Positions 26,829 through 35,797 are shown, counted from the stretch's first letter. The stretch is 64,000 nucleotides of DNA from Pirellula sp. SH-Sr6A (GCF_001610875.1 NZ_CP011272.1:694397-758396), one strand, 5' to 3'. The notes: generated by a model not told the origin, from the sequence alone. Translations and numbers: made by a program.

Positions 26829-27776
26829 GTGCGACGCAACGTGATTCTTGGTTGTGTATTTTGGCTTGTATTTCCAGGCTTGTTCAATCCTGCCCTTTCA
26901 CAGCAACCAAATAACAAAGCAGCTGCGGAATCCGCCAGTGCTGCAACTCCGAAAGGGAGCGAAACGGAGGATTCGATTGCCAAACAAGTCGCTTCCTTTG
27001 CCTCTGCATTTAACAAGCGAGATGCAAAGCAGTTCGCTTTGTTCTGGGTGCCGCAAGGAGAATACATCGACGAGTCAGGAGAGACGGTTGTCGGTCGGGA
27101 GGCGATCGAATCTTTCTTTACCAAAGTCTTCGAGAAGAAACCTGAGGTATCGGTTCAATTGATAACCGAGTCGATTCGAGTTCTTAGCGATTCGGTAGCC
27201 GTCGAAGATGGCAAAGCGATTGTTGCCCCTTCCCCAACGGAAGATCCCGAAGTCAGTCAATACACGACCGTTCACTTAAAAGTGGACGGAAAGTGGCTCA
27301 TCGGATCGTTACGGGATTCTTTTGTTGAGACGGATACGGAACCGAAGGTCCTTTCCGATCTGGAATGGCTCATCGGCGACTGGGGCTCCGAGGAGAACGG
27401 CGTTCGATCCGAGTCCCACTGCCGATGGATAGCGAACAACCGATTCGTCGAACGCGCTTACACCACCACTCAACTCGATGGTTCGACGACGACAGGAGTG
27501 CAGATCATCGGCTGGAACGCGCAGACCAATCAGGTGCAATCATGGAACTTCTCACCCGACGGAGGACACGCGGTTGGAGTTTGGTCCGCTATTGAAGGTG
27601 GTTGGCTTTCCAAAGTGACTGGAACTACAGGCACAGGCGAATCGACGATGGCAGTGAATGTGTTAAAGAAACTTGACGATGCAGCTTATGTTTGGCAATC
27701 GATTCAAAGAACGGTAGGCGATACTCCACTGCCAGACACGGATGAAGTCATTGTCCGCAGAATCCCTTCTCGCTAG
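26829..27776 (+). CDS. Secreted SnoaL-like (NTF2-fold) protein
   Basis: A 315-residue exported protein. Start GTG 26829 gives MRRNVILGCVFWLVFPGLF, a signal peptide cleaved near ALSQQ. Residues about 45-165 match the pattern of SgcJ/EcaC-type SnoaL-like domains (FASAFNKRDAKQFALFWVPQGEYID ... GREAIESFF), a cone-shaped NTF2 fold found in enzymes and in binding proteins. The C-terminal part (LEWLIGDWGSE, NNRFVERAYTT, IIGWNAQTNQVQSWNF) resembles DUF1579-like lipocalin-style domains. No catalytic residues can be assigned. The gene is alone in its direction after the EAL pseudogene and 67 nt before the Gly-rich protein gene. Confidence 0.75.
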   Translation: MRRNVILGCVFWLVFPGLFNPALSQQPNNKAAAESASAATPKGSETEDSIAKQVASFASAFNKRDAKQFALFWVPQGEYIDESGETVVGREAIESFFTKVFEKKPEVSVQLITESIRVLSDSVAVEDGKAIVAPSPTEDPEVSQYTTVHLKVDGKWLIGSLRDSFVETDTEPKVLSDLEWLIGDWGSEENGVRSESHCRWIANNRFVERAYTTTQLDGSTTTGVQIIGWNAQTNQVQSWNFSPDGGHAVGVWSAIEGGWLSKVTGTTGTGESTMAVNVLKKLDDAAYVWQSIQRTVGDTPLPDTDEVIVRRIPSR

Positions 27777-27843
27777 CAGGCAGATCGATCGAGAATCCAA
27801 CCTATCCTCATTCAAAATATTCTAAAGACTTAAGAGCATCAAC

Positions 27844-29370
27844 ATGTTAAAGCGTTTCGTTCTTTCTTGCTTGGTCCCTACCATTCTTGTGCTTACCCCA
27901 GTGGAAAGTTGGGCGCGCGGAGGTGGCGCTCGGGGAGGCGGTGGTGGTGGTGTCCGCGGTGGTGGTGGAGCTGGCATGGGTGGTGGCGGATTCAACGGAG
28001 GAGTCCAACGCGGTGGATACAGCGGTGGGATGAATGCTGCTGCGCGGCCCAGCCCGTCGAGGGGTGGAGCCGGAAACACGTTGGGGGGTGGTAGTAACAT
28101 GGCTCGACCAACGGGCCAAAATCTTGGCAGCCGCCCCGCGACCAACCTGGGTGGTTCTGGTCTTAGCAACGCGCGTCCCAATTCGACTGCCGGATTTCCT
28201 GGTGCTGGACAACGTCCCGGTGCCCCAGCAGGCACCCCGGGGAGCCGTGTCGTTCCGGGACAAAACGCCAACGCAAATCGATACAACGCGCCGAATCGCA
28301 ACGACATCAATGGTTTCTTGGGTCTACCGTCCGATGAGGGCTTCGGACATGCGGCTGTTGCAGGAAGAGAGGGAACGCTCTCGACCCCGTCGACGCTCCC
28401 AACCGGCCAAGGGAAATTCGACGTGAACTACGGTAAAAAGGAGGGGGCTCAAGGCGGACAAGTGGGAGGCGTGACAGTCACCGGACCACAAGGAAATACA
28501 GTCGGTCGCGCGGGCGCCGTGGGACCACAGGGTGGTGCTGCTGTCGTCGGTGGCGTTCAAGGTGCAAACGGTGGAACTGCCGCGCGAGGTGCTGCTGTAG
28601 GACCAAACGGGCAAGTCGTCGCGGGACGAGGGGCCGTCGGACCTGGCGGGTACGGAGGCGGGGGTATCGTCACTGCTGGTCCCGCCGGCGTGGGGGCTGG
28701 TTTTACTCGAGTCACCCCCTCAGGACGCTACTCGGCCGCCGCAGCGGTTCGTGGCAACTACAACAACTGGGGAATTTACGGAGCCTCTTGGTACACCACT
28801 TATCCAGGCGCTTGGTATGCAGCAGGCTGGACAGCCAATTCCGTTTGGAATTATGCGACCTGGGGCACTGCCGCATCCTACTGCGGATATACCGAACAGC
28901 CTCCCGTCTACTACGACTACGGAAACAATGTGACCTACGAAGACAGCAGCGTTTACATCAACGGTGAAAACGCTGGTACCTCCGAAGAGTATTATGAATC
29001 CGCCTCGAACATCGCAGCCAGCGGCGAAGATGCACCTGCAGATAGCGAGTGGCTCCCTCTGGGCGTCTTTGCGTTCACCAAACCAGAATCACCTAATTCC
29101 GATATCACGGTCCAACTTGCTGTCAATAAAAGCGGCGATGTCCGAGGCAATTACACCGATACGGCAACCAAACAGAATCAGGTTGTGAGCGGTGCTGTAG
29201 ACAAACAAACACAACGGGTTGTACTCACCGTTGGCGAAAACAAGACCAACATGATCGAAACGGGTTTGTACAATCTCACCAAGGATGAAGCCCCGTGCTT
29301 ACTCCACGTTGGAAAAGACAAGACGGAGCAGTGGATGCTTGTCCGATTGAAGAATCCGGACACAAACTAA
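27844..29370 (+). CDS. Secreted Gly-rich protein with conserved C-terminal domain
   Basis: A 508-residue secreted protein. A signal peptide (cleavage near SWARG) is followed by about 60 residues of Gly/Arg-rich low complexity. A collagen-like Gly/Val/Ala-rich stretch comes at about 195-290, with many GPQG, GPNG and GPGG units. Then follows an aromatic block rich in Tyr and Trp (GASWYTTYPGAWYAAGW, YYDYGNNVTYEDSSVYING). The end, from about residue 400 (WLPLGVFAFTKPE to QWMLVRLKNPDTN), looks like a compact beta domain. Similar planctomycete proteins have been labelled 'mu-protocadherin putative cell-surface protein'; that is recall, and function is unknown. Its TAA overlaps the stop of the convergent kinase gene by 3 nt. 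Confidence 0.75.
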   Translation: MLKRFVLSCLVPTILVLTPVESWARGGGARGGGGGGVRGGGGAGMGGGGFNGGVQRGGYSGGMNAAARPSPSRGGAGNTLGGGSNMARPTGQNLGSRPATNLGGSGLSNARPNSTAGFPGAGQRPGAPAGTPGSRVVPGQNANANRYNAPNRNDINGFLGLPSDEGFGHAAVAGREGTLSTPSTLPTGQGKFDVNYGKKEGAQGGQVGGVTVTGPQGNTVGRAGAVGPQGGAAVVGGVQGANGGTAARGAAVGPNGQVVAGRGAVGPGGYGGGGIVTAGPAGVGAGFTRVTPSGRYSAAAAVRGNYNNWGIYGASWYTTYPGAWYAAGWTANSVWNYATWGTAASYCGYTEQPPVYYDYGNNVTYEDSSVYINGENAGTSEEYYESASNIAASGEDAPADSEWLPLGVFAFTKPESPNSDITVQLAVNKSGDVRGNYTDTATKQNQVVSGAVDKQTQRVVLTVGENKTNMIETGLYNLTKDEAPCLLHVGKDKTEQWMLVRLKNPDTN

Positions 29371-31037
29371 GCGAAATCCATCGTTGCATCGCCCGTCTTC
29401 TCAATCTCTAAGCGATCGGTTTCCCGATCGCTTCTTTCTTTCCACCAAAACTCCGCGCGATCGCTGTCCCAATCATCTGCTAGCCTTAATGTCTCAAGCG
29501 CCAGAAGTAGCTCATTCATCGACGGATAACGCTGCGACGGAACTTTCGCCATACAGCGATGAACAACGTCATTGACTTCCTCCGGAATGGCGGGATTCAA
29601 CTGTCGTAAATCAGGTAGCTCTCGACTTTGATGAGCGACGATGATTTCGATTGGACTCCGACCCTCGAACGGCGTTCTGCCGGTCAGCAAGTAAAACATG
29701 ACGGCGCCAAGCGAGTAGATGTCCGCACGGCCATCCACCTCGTTATACCTATTGACTTGCTCCGGCGAAATGTAATGAGGAGTTCCGCTAAAGGACGTGT
29801 CGTTTTGTTGATCCACTAAGCGCGATTGCCGTTCATGCACCAGCCCAAAATCAAGTAACTTTGCGACATCAAAACAACCGCCCCGCTCCGATGCAAAGAT
29901 GTTCGCGGGTTTGATATCTCGGTGGATCAACCCTAATGAGTGCGCTTCGCGGAGCGCACAGCAAACCTGCTTCATCAAGTAACGGACACGGCTAGGACTT
30001 ATCGGCCCATAGCGCTCAACGATCTGCTCAAGTGTCATCCCTGGAAGCAACTCCATGACGTAATAAAAAGTCCCGTCCTCTGTCTTTCCGTAATCGAATA
30101 TTTCGACCGTGTTCCAGTGCGTCAACTTCGCTGTCAACTTGACCTCCTTTTCAAACTGCTGCACCGAATCCGAATCCCTCTCTTTGGAGGGACGGATGAT
30201 TTTGATCGCACATGGGCGTTTCAGCATCCGGTGCTCCGCCTTGTAAACTTCTCCCATGCCTCCCGATCCGAGTTTCTCCATCAGCCGATACTGCCCCCAC
30301 TGCTTGGCTTCGAACGCTTCTTCGCGAACGGAGTTGATAACATGCGACGCAAAGGTTGCGACAAAAGCAGCAACAAAAGGTAGAGGAAGAGGGACAGTCG
30401 CTCTGTTGGTGGCTAGCAATTCGGAAAGTTCGTGCAATCGAATCGACGCAAACGCCACAGACGCGTACGGCAAGAGAGCAAGAACAAAAGTGATTGCTGC
30501 GCCACGCCTCCAAGTGTTAGGGATTAAAACCCCATAGGTGAAAATCAGAATGCATATCGCCGCAACAAACTGCTGGATACTGACGTTGGCCGAAACCGCA
30601 TCTTGACTCGCCGCAAATGACGAGAGCCGCGCGATGAGCATTAAATTGAGTTGCAGAGCGATCGAACCGAACAATACAAGCTCTACACAACGCAAAGCAA
30701 TCAGCGAAAGTCGATCCTTGCATAAGTAAAGAAGTGCTCCGTTTCCAAGAATCGCGACTATGACCAGCAATCTTAACCACCACAGATCGTGAATCTGGGC
30801 GACAAGATTACCAATGAACGTAGTGACAAAGATCATCCCCAAAAGGAGAGAGGCACCCAACAATCGCGTTCGGAGAAGCGCGGCAGACTCGTCCGAAAAT
30901 CCATGAACATCGCCCACCAAGAGGCTAAACGGGGAGCGAATCGTCGTAGTGGTATTGGTTGTGGTATCGGTTGTGGTCGTTGGCGAAGCCATTGGCTTGG
31001 ACATCGCGAACTCAATTGTTTGTTCAAGTGGATCCAT
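29367..31037 (-). CDS. Membrane Ser/Thr protein kinase with six N-terminal helices
   Basis: A Hanks-type protein kinase. Before the kinase domain come a Thr-rich stretch (TTTTDTTTNTTTT) and about six hydrophobic helices. The kinase domain, starting at YRLMEKLGSGGMGEVYKAEH, fills the C-terminal 290 residues. Key residues are present: glycine loop GSGGMGEV, lysine in CAIKII, catalytic HRDIKPANI, metal-binding DFG, and GTPHYISPEQ in the activation segment. The membrane part is at the N-terminus with no PASTA or other sensor, the reverse of the common bacterial layout. The start is uncertain: ATG 31037 is used, with ATG 31100 and ATG 31004 as alternatives. Its stop overlaps the convergent gene's stop. 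Substrate and signal are unknown. Confidence 0.87.
   Translation of the reverse strand: MDPLEQTIEFAMSKPMASPTTTTDTTTNTTTTIRSPFSLLVGDVHGFSDESAALLRTRLLGASLLLGMIFVTTFIGNLVAQIHDLWWLRLLVIVAILGNGALLYLCKDRLSLIALRCVELVLFGSIALQLNLMLIARLSSFAASQDAVSANVSIQQFVAAICILIFTYGVLIPNTWRRGAAITFVLALLPYASVAFASIRLHELSELLATNRATVPLPLPFVAAFVATFASHVINSVREEAFEAKQWGQYRLMEKLGSGGMGEVYKAEHRMLKRPCAIKIIRPSKERDSDSVQQFEKEVKLTAKLTHWNTVEIFDYGKTEDGTFYYVMELLPGMTLEQIVERYGPISPSRVRYLMKQVCCALREAHSLGLIHRDIKPANIFASERGGCFDVAKLLDFGLVHERQSRLVDQQNDTSFSGTPHYISPEQVNRYNEVDGRADIYSLGAVMFYLLTGRTPFEGRSPIEIIVAHQSRELPDLRQLNPAIPEEVNDVVHRCMAKVPSQRYPSMNELLLALETLRLADDWDSDRAEFWWKERSDRETDRLEIEKTGDATMDFA
29410..29443 (+). terminator. Strong hairpin with pyrimidine tail inside the kinase gene
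   Basis: AAGCGATCGG (29410-29419) and CCGATCGCTT (29424-29433) form a perfect 10-bp stem with loop TTTC, followed by CTTTCTTTCC. On the plus strand it is 39 nt after the stop of the Gly-rich protein gene, where a terminator would be expected. It lies wholly inside the antisense kinase coding sequence, where it encodes RSDRETDRL. Confidence 0.65.
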
Positions 31038-31308
31038 TTGGCACAGTCGTAAGGAGATTGGGCGGAGAGGTTTGCCATGAAGGAGATTGGAGATCCTCAT
31101 TCAATGCTTGCAAGTTGGAATTGTAACGAGCATCGATTATTTGTTGATAAAATGGAGCCGGAGTGTTGCACGCGATCAAAATCGAGGGCAAGATCGATGG
31201 GTGCATCTCCCAGCCTTGAAGCCATCCGAAAAAGATGGACCGCTCCGGCCCTCGCCGCGGTTCCCTAGGGTCTTCGGATCGGCACTTAGACCTTGGAAAG
31301 GGTAGGAA

Positions 31309-32697
31309 TTGAAAGTTCTTATATTGATGGCGTTGGCCAGTGTGTCGATTCTCTCCACTTCGACTCTTTCTCAAGATCAACCAAACATCGTTCATATTGT
31401 CGCAGACGACTTGGGATGGAAGGATGTTGGATTCCACGGTTCCGATATTCGTACTCCTAACATCGACAATCTCGCGGCCCATGGCGCGGAGTTAACCTCC
31501 TTTTACGCCCAGCCGATGTGCACACCCACCCGAGCTTGTTTGATGACCGGACGCTATCCATTCCGATACGGGCTTCAAACCGCCGTCATCCCTTCGGCTC
31601 ACACGTATGGATTGCCTACGGACGAATGGCTGCTCCCCCAAGCGCTCCAGAAAGTGGGATACACAACGGCTATCATCGGCAAGTGGCACTTAGGCCACGC
31701 GGATGAAAAGTACTGGCCACGTCAGCGCGGATTCGACCATCAATACGGCCCTCTCATCGGTGAAATCGACTACTTCACTCACCAGCAACACGAAGTGTTG
31801 GACTGGTACAGCAACAACCAGAAACTCGAAGAGAATGGTTATTCCACTGAGCTGATCGGCAAGGAGGCTGTACGCTTTATCGGACAGCATCCCAAAGAGA
31901 AACCCTTGTATCTCTATCTCACCTTTAACGCTCCGCACACCCCCTATCAAGCTCCCGAAAAGTACTTGGAAAAGTACAAACACATCCAAGACCCAAACCG
32001 TCGAACCTATTGCGCGATGATCGCGGCGATGGATGAACAGATTGGTCAAGTCGTCAAGGCGATCGACGAAAAGGGAATTCGTGAACGCACGCTCATTCTC
32101 TTTCACAGCGACAATGGCGGAGTCAAAAACAAAATGTTCGCGGGAGAGGGAGACATGTCGAACGTCACGATCCCTTGCGACAATGGTCCCTATCGAGATG
32201 GAAAGGGATCGCTCTACGAAGGTGGAACCCGCGTGTGTGCTCTGGCAAATTGGCCCGGTAAAATTCAGCCCGGTAAAGTCGACGGGTTGATTCACGTTGT
32301 CGATTTGTTTCCCACCATCGCCAAACTTTGCGGCGCATCGGCCACCCCGGAAAAGCCACTCGATGGCCTGGATGTTTGGGGCACCATCAGCCGGGGAACA
32401 GCATCGCCTCGAACCGAAATCGTCTACAACGTAGAGCCTTTCCGAGCAGGCATTCGTCAAGGGGACTGGAAGCTCATTTGGCGCACTCCGTTGCCGGAAT
32501 CCATGGAGCTTTACAACATCAAATACGATCCTGCGGAAGCCAAGGATCTCGCCGGACAGAATCCAGATATTGTTGCGACACTCAAGCAACGGGCGAGTGA
32601 GCTTTCCAAAACGATGGCCAAACCGCTGATGTTGCAAACAGAGTTTCAAGCAGTGCTGGAACGGCTCGCCATGCCCCCTGCATTTCCAAAGCAGTAG
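31309..32697 (+). CDS. Secreted sulfatase (arylsulfatase family S1)
   Basis: A 462-residue formylglycine-dependent sulfatase that cleaves sulfate esters, in planctomycetes usually from algal or animal polysaccharides. A signal peptide covers residues 1-22. The metal-binding VADDLGW and the active-site motif CTPTR, whose cysteine is converted to formylglycine by an FGE-type enzyme, are present, with GKWHLGH and HSDNGG further on. The product resembles arylsulfatase B-like members; the actual substrate is unknown. The start is TTG 31309 with AAAGG seven nt upstream; ATG 31327 is possible but leaves a shorter signal. An intact IS630-type element begins 14 nt after its stop, separating it from a porin gene that may belong to the same uptake system. 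Confidence 0.92.
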   Translation: MKVLILMALASVSILSTSTLSQDQPNIVHIVADDLGWKDVGFHGSDIRTPNIDNLAAHGAELTSFYAQPMCTPTRACLMTGRYPFRYGLQTAVIPSAHTYGLPTDEWLLPQALQKVGYTTAIIGKWHLGHADEKYWPRQRGFDHQYGPLIGEIDYFTHQQHEVLDWYSNNQKLEENGYSTELIGKEAVRFIGQHPKEKPLYLYLTFNAPHTPYQAPEKYLEKYKHIQDPNRRTYCAMIAAMDEQIGQVVKAIDEKGIRERTLILFHSDNGGVKNKMFAGEGDMSNVTIPCDNGPYRDGKGSLYEGGTRVCALANWPGKIQPGKVDGLIHVVDLFPTIAKLCGASATPEKPLDGLDVWGTISRGTASPRTEIVYNVEPFRAGIRQGDWKLIWRTPLPESMELYNIKYDPAEAKDLAGQNPDIVATLKQRASELSKTMAKPLMLQTEFQAVLERLAMPPAFPKQ

Positions 32698-32713
32698 TAC
32701 GAAAGAGTTCCTA

Positions 32714-32735
32714 AGCAGGTGCTCAAAACTACTTC
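32714..32735. repeat. IS630 left terminal inverted repeat
   Basis: Begins AGCAGGTGCTC and ends ACTACTTC. It pairs with the right repeat at 33885-33906 at 21 of 22 positions. TA (32712-32713) precedes it. Confidence 0.88.
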
Positions 32736-32737
32736 CA

Positions 32738-33754
32738 TCAAAGTGATGGCATTGGTTCGAACTCCCGAACGACTCCAAGTCTTTTGAGCGATTCCAATAG
32801 GCATTTCCCGAGCGTCTCAATCGACTCCCAAGCGGTTCGTGGAAGCATCTGATGCTTCACTTTATTCCAAAGATGCTCAATCGCGTTCAATTCTGGACTG
32901 TAGGCAGGAAGATGATAAAGGATTAATCCCTTCCGTGACCAATCGTCAAGATGAGATTTGACCTCATTGCAAGTATGCGGGCTTGCATTGTCAAGAACGA
33001 GAACTGTTTTGCGGCGAATGGTTTTCAGATAGTCATTGATCGCGGCAACAATTGTCTTCCCACAAATATTCGAACGTTGCACATACGTTCGAACTCGTCC
33101 CTTCGACGATTGGAATCCGATTACTTGCATGCCCTTTCGAGTTCTACCGCTTATGGGAATTAACAATCGTTGCCCCTTCTGCTGCCACGCATAGCTCACC
33201 ACACCTGAAGCCGAGAAGTGTGCTTCATCTAGGTAAACAACGTTGACCTCATCGGATTCAATCAATGCTTTCAGGTGCTGTGACGCCTTCTGGAATGCCT
33301 TAGAATCTCTTTGCTTTTTGAGGGAAAGCCGGAGACGTTTCCAACGAAAGCCCATTTTCTTGATGGCCCTGCGAAGGGTCGAACGGCTGAATGCCTTGTC
33401 GGTTTCTTTCAATGCTTCATTGAGAATCACGCTTGGTTCCTGCGGATGCTCTTGAACGATCTTCCGAACTGCATCGAGATCCTTTTGGTCCAGAATGGGA
33501 GGCCTTCCCGGTCTATCCGCATCCAGTATTCCATCCCGTCCCAATTCTTCCCAACGATCTAACCAACTGCTAATCGTCTCGTATGTTACCGCCAAAATCA
33601 GACTGATTTCTACGGTGCTCAAATGCTGTGCGCTAAGGATAATCGCGTGAGCACGACACCGCGTCGTATGAGTTTCGCCGTTCTTCCATTGTCCTCTAAG
33701 CCATTCACGATCATCCTGCGTAACCGTCGCGAATTTGGTCGCATATCGTCCCAT
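32738..33754 (-). CDS. IS630-family transposase
   Basis: A 338-residue DDE transposase for cut-and-paste movement into TA sites. The N-terminal half has helix-turn-helix segments (STVEISLILAVTYETISSWLDRW) that bind the terminal repeats. The catalytic residues are D in VVYLDEAHFS, D in LVLDNASPHT and E in SPELNAIEHLWNKVKH, all in place. ATG 33754 is chosen because GAGGTG lies about 7 nt upstream; a longer frame to 33847 has no ribosome site. No frameshift or stop is present, so the element may be active. The family name rests on the HTH plus DDE layout, the TA duplication and the length. Confidence 0.93.
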   Translation of the reverse strand: MGRYATKFATVTQDDREWLRGQWKNGETHTTRCRAHAIILSAQHLSTVEISLILAVTYETISSWLDRWEELGRDGILDADRPGRPPILDQKDLDAVRKIVQEHPQEPSVILNEALKETDKAFSRSTLRRAIKKMGFRWKRLRLSLKKQRDSKAFQKASQHLKALIESDEVNVVYLDEAHFSASGVVSYAWQQKGQRLLIPISGRTRKGMQVIGFQSSKGRVRTYVQRSNICGKTIVAAINDYLKTIRRKTVLVLDNASPHTCNEVKSHLDDWSRKGLILYHLPAYSPELNAIEHLWNKVKHQMLPRTAWESIETLGKCLLESLKRLGVVREFEPMPSL

Positions 33755-33884
33755 AGTGCACCTCGTAAGTAGGTGGAGAGGCTGGGCGTACCTGATCATT
33801 ATTACGAGTATTTGGAGCAATTGCATCATTGCCCAAGAAGACCGCAAAGCGGTTTGCTAGCACTTGACTGTCCTTCGAATTGCA

Positions 33885-33906
33885 GAAGTAGTTTTGAACA
33901 CCTGCT
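33885..33906. repeat. IS630 right terminal inverted repeat
   Basis: Reads GAAGTAGTTTTGAACACC onward to CTGCT. It is the inverted partner of 32714-32735 with one mismatch, and TA follows at 33907-33908. Confidence 0.88.
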
Positions 33907-33940
33907 TATCCTTCTCCCACCGAATGCCGCCAAACTGGTG

Positions 33941-35353
33941 CTAGAGAATCACGTTCATACGCAGGCCATATACAAATGCCTCATCGGCCAACGCGCCTGC
34001 ATCCGGTTTGATGTACTGCACATCAGGCGTTATGTTCATCCACGGACGGACTTGGAAGTTATAGAACATCTCAACGCCAGTTCCATCTCTGGGGCCAAAA
34101 AGCTGTCTTGGAAGCGGTCCGTATTCGGTACTTGAGCCCACATAGTACCAACCAACTCCCCACTTATCTTTTCGTTCGGCGCGAAGCTTACTGTCTCCGC
34201 CCAAGCCAGCACTTAGAAAGTATCGTAGAGGCGTTGGATTCCCATCGCTGATGGAAGCCCGACCGAAGAGGCCCCACCCCTTTCTCTCTCCTGCTTCGAA
34301 CTGCTTTAGGTATTGATCGAACCCAGAGTAGAGGGTCCAAGAATCGGACTTAGTTTGAAAACCTGGTACAACCGGCTGCGGATAAACACCTGGAGGGGGC
34401 TCATTGAATTGCAGGTCCGTCAAATCGACTTTCTTCCACATCCCTCCTACGTGAACGTCACCTGGCCGATCGAATGCTCCCGTATTGACCTTGACCTCCG
34501 TACCGACAATAACGCCGTTGGCATAAAGATCATCGATATCAAAGAAATCCGTAGTTCGATCCTTGGGGTCGTAAGCGAAGACGTTGACCATCCCCCACGA
34601 TTGGGGCATGGCAGCTCCCACGACAAATCCAGTATATGGAAGCCCCAAGAGAAAAGCGGGATTAGCAATGAACGCTTGGTTCACAAACTGCTCTGTACCA
34701 TCTCCCCCCGCGAACTCATCTTGATCTGCCGCTCCCAAGACATCTTTCTTGCCACCGTATAGGACCAAGCTTTCGGATAGCGGTTGGGTGATGACAAAAT
34801 TGGTAAGGAATAACTCCCCTTGATCGTTCGGAGCGGTCGGGAGTAATGCTGGGAAAACAGCAGGTGGAAGCGATCCGGTGTTCAGCGAAACATTGCCGTA
34901 CTCTCCATACCAGTGTTCAGCTCGAACTAGAAGCGATCCGTAAGGAAGTCCACCAAATTTTTCCAAGTCGAACTTCAGATCGTATTCGCCGCGACCTGTG
35001 TACTCGAAGGTATCTCCAAACTCGAGCGGCAACGGAATCGGCGGTAACCTTTCTATCCCACCCTCGACACCGAATGCGAAGTGAGTTGAATTTCCTGAGA
35101 AAGCTACCCCTCGTTCTTTCATCCCGGACCTGTATCCAAACCAGTCACCGGTGAAGTACTGACGCTCCGCTCCGCATGACGCCAACGGGGAACAAGATGC
35201 TGTCATCGAACTCGTGGGGATGGACTGCACATCGCAGGATTCCATCGCAGACTCGCCAGCAACCTCGGCGTCGCCATGGGATCCGACAGCAGTACCTGAT
35301 AGGGCAAGAGCAATAGCAAAAGCTCTACGGAGTTCCGAACGAGGTCTTCTCAT
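33941..35353 (-). CDS. OprB-family outer-membrane carbohydrate porin
   Basis: A 470-residue outer-membrane beta-barrel of the OprB type, which lets sugars diffuse into the periplasm. An N-terminal signal peptide (RRAFAIALALSGTAVGS) precedes the mature start. The OprB signature region YFTGDWFGYRSGMKERGV is present, followed by alternating strands throughout. It ends in ALADEAFVYGLRMNVIL, a barrel-closing strand with the usual hydrophobic C-terminus. ATG 35353 is used; a TTG four codons upstream is possible. It is convergent with the sulfatase gene beyond the IS, so sulfatase and porin may both serve polysaccharide use, but this is inference. The substrate is unknown. Confidence 0.87.
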   Translation of the reverse strand: MRRPRSELRRAFAIALALSGTAVGSHGDAEVAGESAMESCDVQSIPTSSMTASCSPLASCGAERQYFTGDWFGYRSGMKERGVAFSGNSTHFAFGVEGGIERLPPIPLPLEFGDTFEYTGRGEYDLKFDLEKFGGLPYGSLLVRAEHWYGEYGNVSLNTGSLPPAVFPALLPTAPNDQGELFLTNFVITQPLSESLVLYGGKKDVLGAADQDEFAGGDGTEQFVNQAFIANPAFLLGLPYTGFVVGAAMPQSWGMVNVFAYDPKDRTTDFFDIDDLYANGVIVGTEVKVNTGAFDRPGDVHVGGMWKKVDLTDLQFNEPPPGVYPQPVVPGFQTKSDSWTLYSGFDQYLKQFEAGERKGWGLFGRASISDGNPTPLRYFLSAGLGGDSKLRAERKDKWGVGWYYVGSSTEYGPLPRQLFGPRDGTGVEMFYNFQVRPWMNITPDVQYIKPDAGALADEAFVYGLRMNVIL

Positions 35354-35365
35354 CACGATAAACAA

Positions 35366-35797
35366 TCCCTTGTTTTCGATTCTTCGAGAGACTCTTACTA
35401 CAGCGAGTTGCTCTAATCAACGCTCATCATCAACTTTTCAGTCGCATCAGCCGAGCGAGTAAGTCTCACAAGGCGTTTCCGCCCGATTTGACTATTCTGC
35501 AAGCCGCACGAAAAAGCGTAGAGTAACTCCTTCAAGCCGTCTTTCCGGACTTCTACATCATCACCGAATCCGCACATTCCGCAAAGTCGGACTCCGCCGT
35601 TCAGCGGCCTAGGATTTGCGGAATCCGGGTTCAAGCAAGCCTCAAACCTGGATCGACACGCTGGATTCATTGAAAAACGGGCCACGAAAACGGACAAAAC
35701 GCAAGCCACCAGATAAGATGATGGGGCTCGCGGTCTTCAAGATCGCAAAGTACGTGATCCGAGGTCCTTAATAAGAAAATGCAGAGATAGTCTGAGC
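35366..35797. other. 432-bp spacer with nested inverted repeat
   Basis: No convincing gene is seen. The main feature is a perfect 10-bp inverted repeat, ATTCCGCAAA (35576-35585) with TTTGCGGAAT (35615-35624), enclosing a smaller CCGC/GCGG hairpin. A leftward open frame crosses it but lacks a ribosome site and looks like readthrough of the repeat. No clear promoter for the gene at 35798 was found. Confidence 0.5.
35576..35624. repeat. Nested inverted repeat, possible dispersed element
   Basis: The outer 10-bp arms ATTCCGCAAA and TTTGCGGAAT are exact, and the inner CCGC and GCGG arms form a second stem. It has no T-run, so it is not a simple terminator. The motif is of a kind that could occur in many copies as a REP-like sequence, but only one copy was found here. 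Confidence 0.5.

Larger units (their letters stand above)
32712..33908. mobile_element. Intact IS630-family insertion sequence with TA duplication
   Basis: A 1193-bp element (32714-33906) bordered by imperfect 22-bp terminal inverted repeats and a TA on each side, the target duplication expected for IS630/Tc1-mariner transposition. One transposase gene fills it. The left repeat reads AGCAGGTGCTCAAAACTA and the right one, inverted, AGCAGGTGTTCAAAACTA, with one mismatch over 22 positions. Both ends and the gene look undamaged, suggesting recent arrival. It sits between the convergent sulfatase and porin genes and breaks neither. Confidence 0.92.

Noticed and set aside
35413-35709. A leftward 98-codon frame over the nested inverted repeat
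   Set aside because: It has no ribosome site and looks like translation of the repeat. A multi-copy element is more likely than a protein gene.
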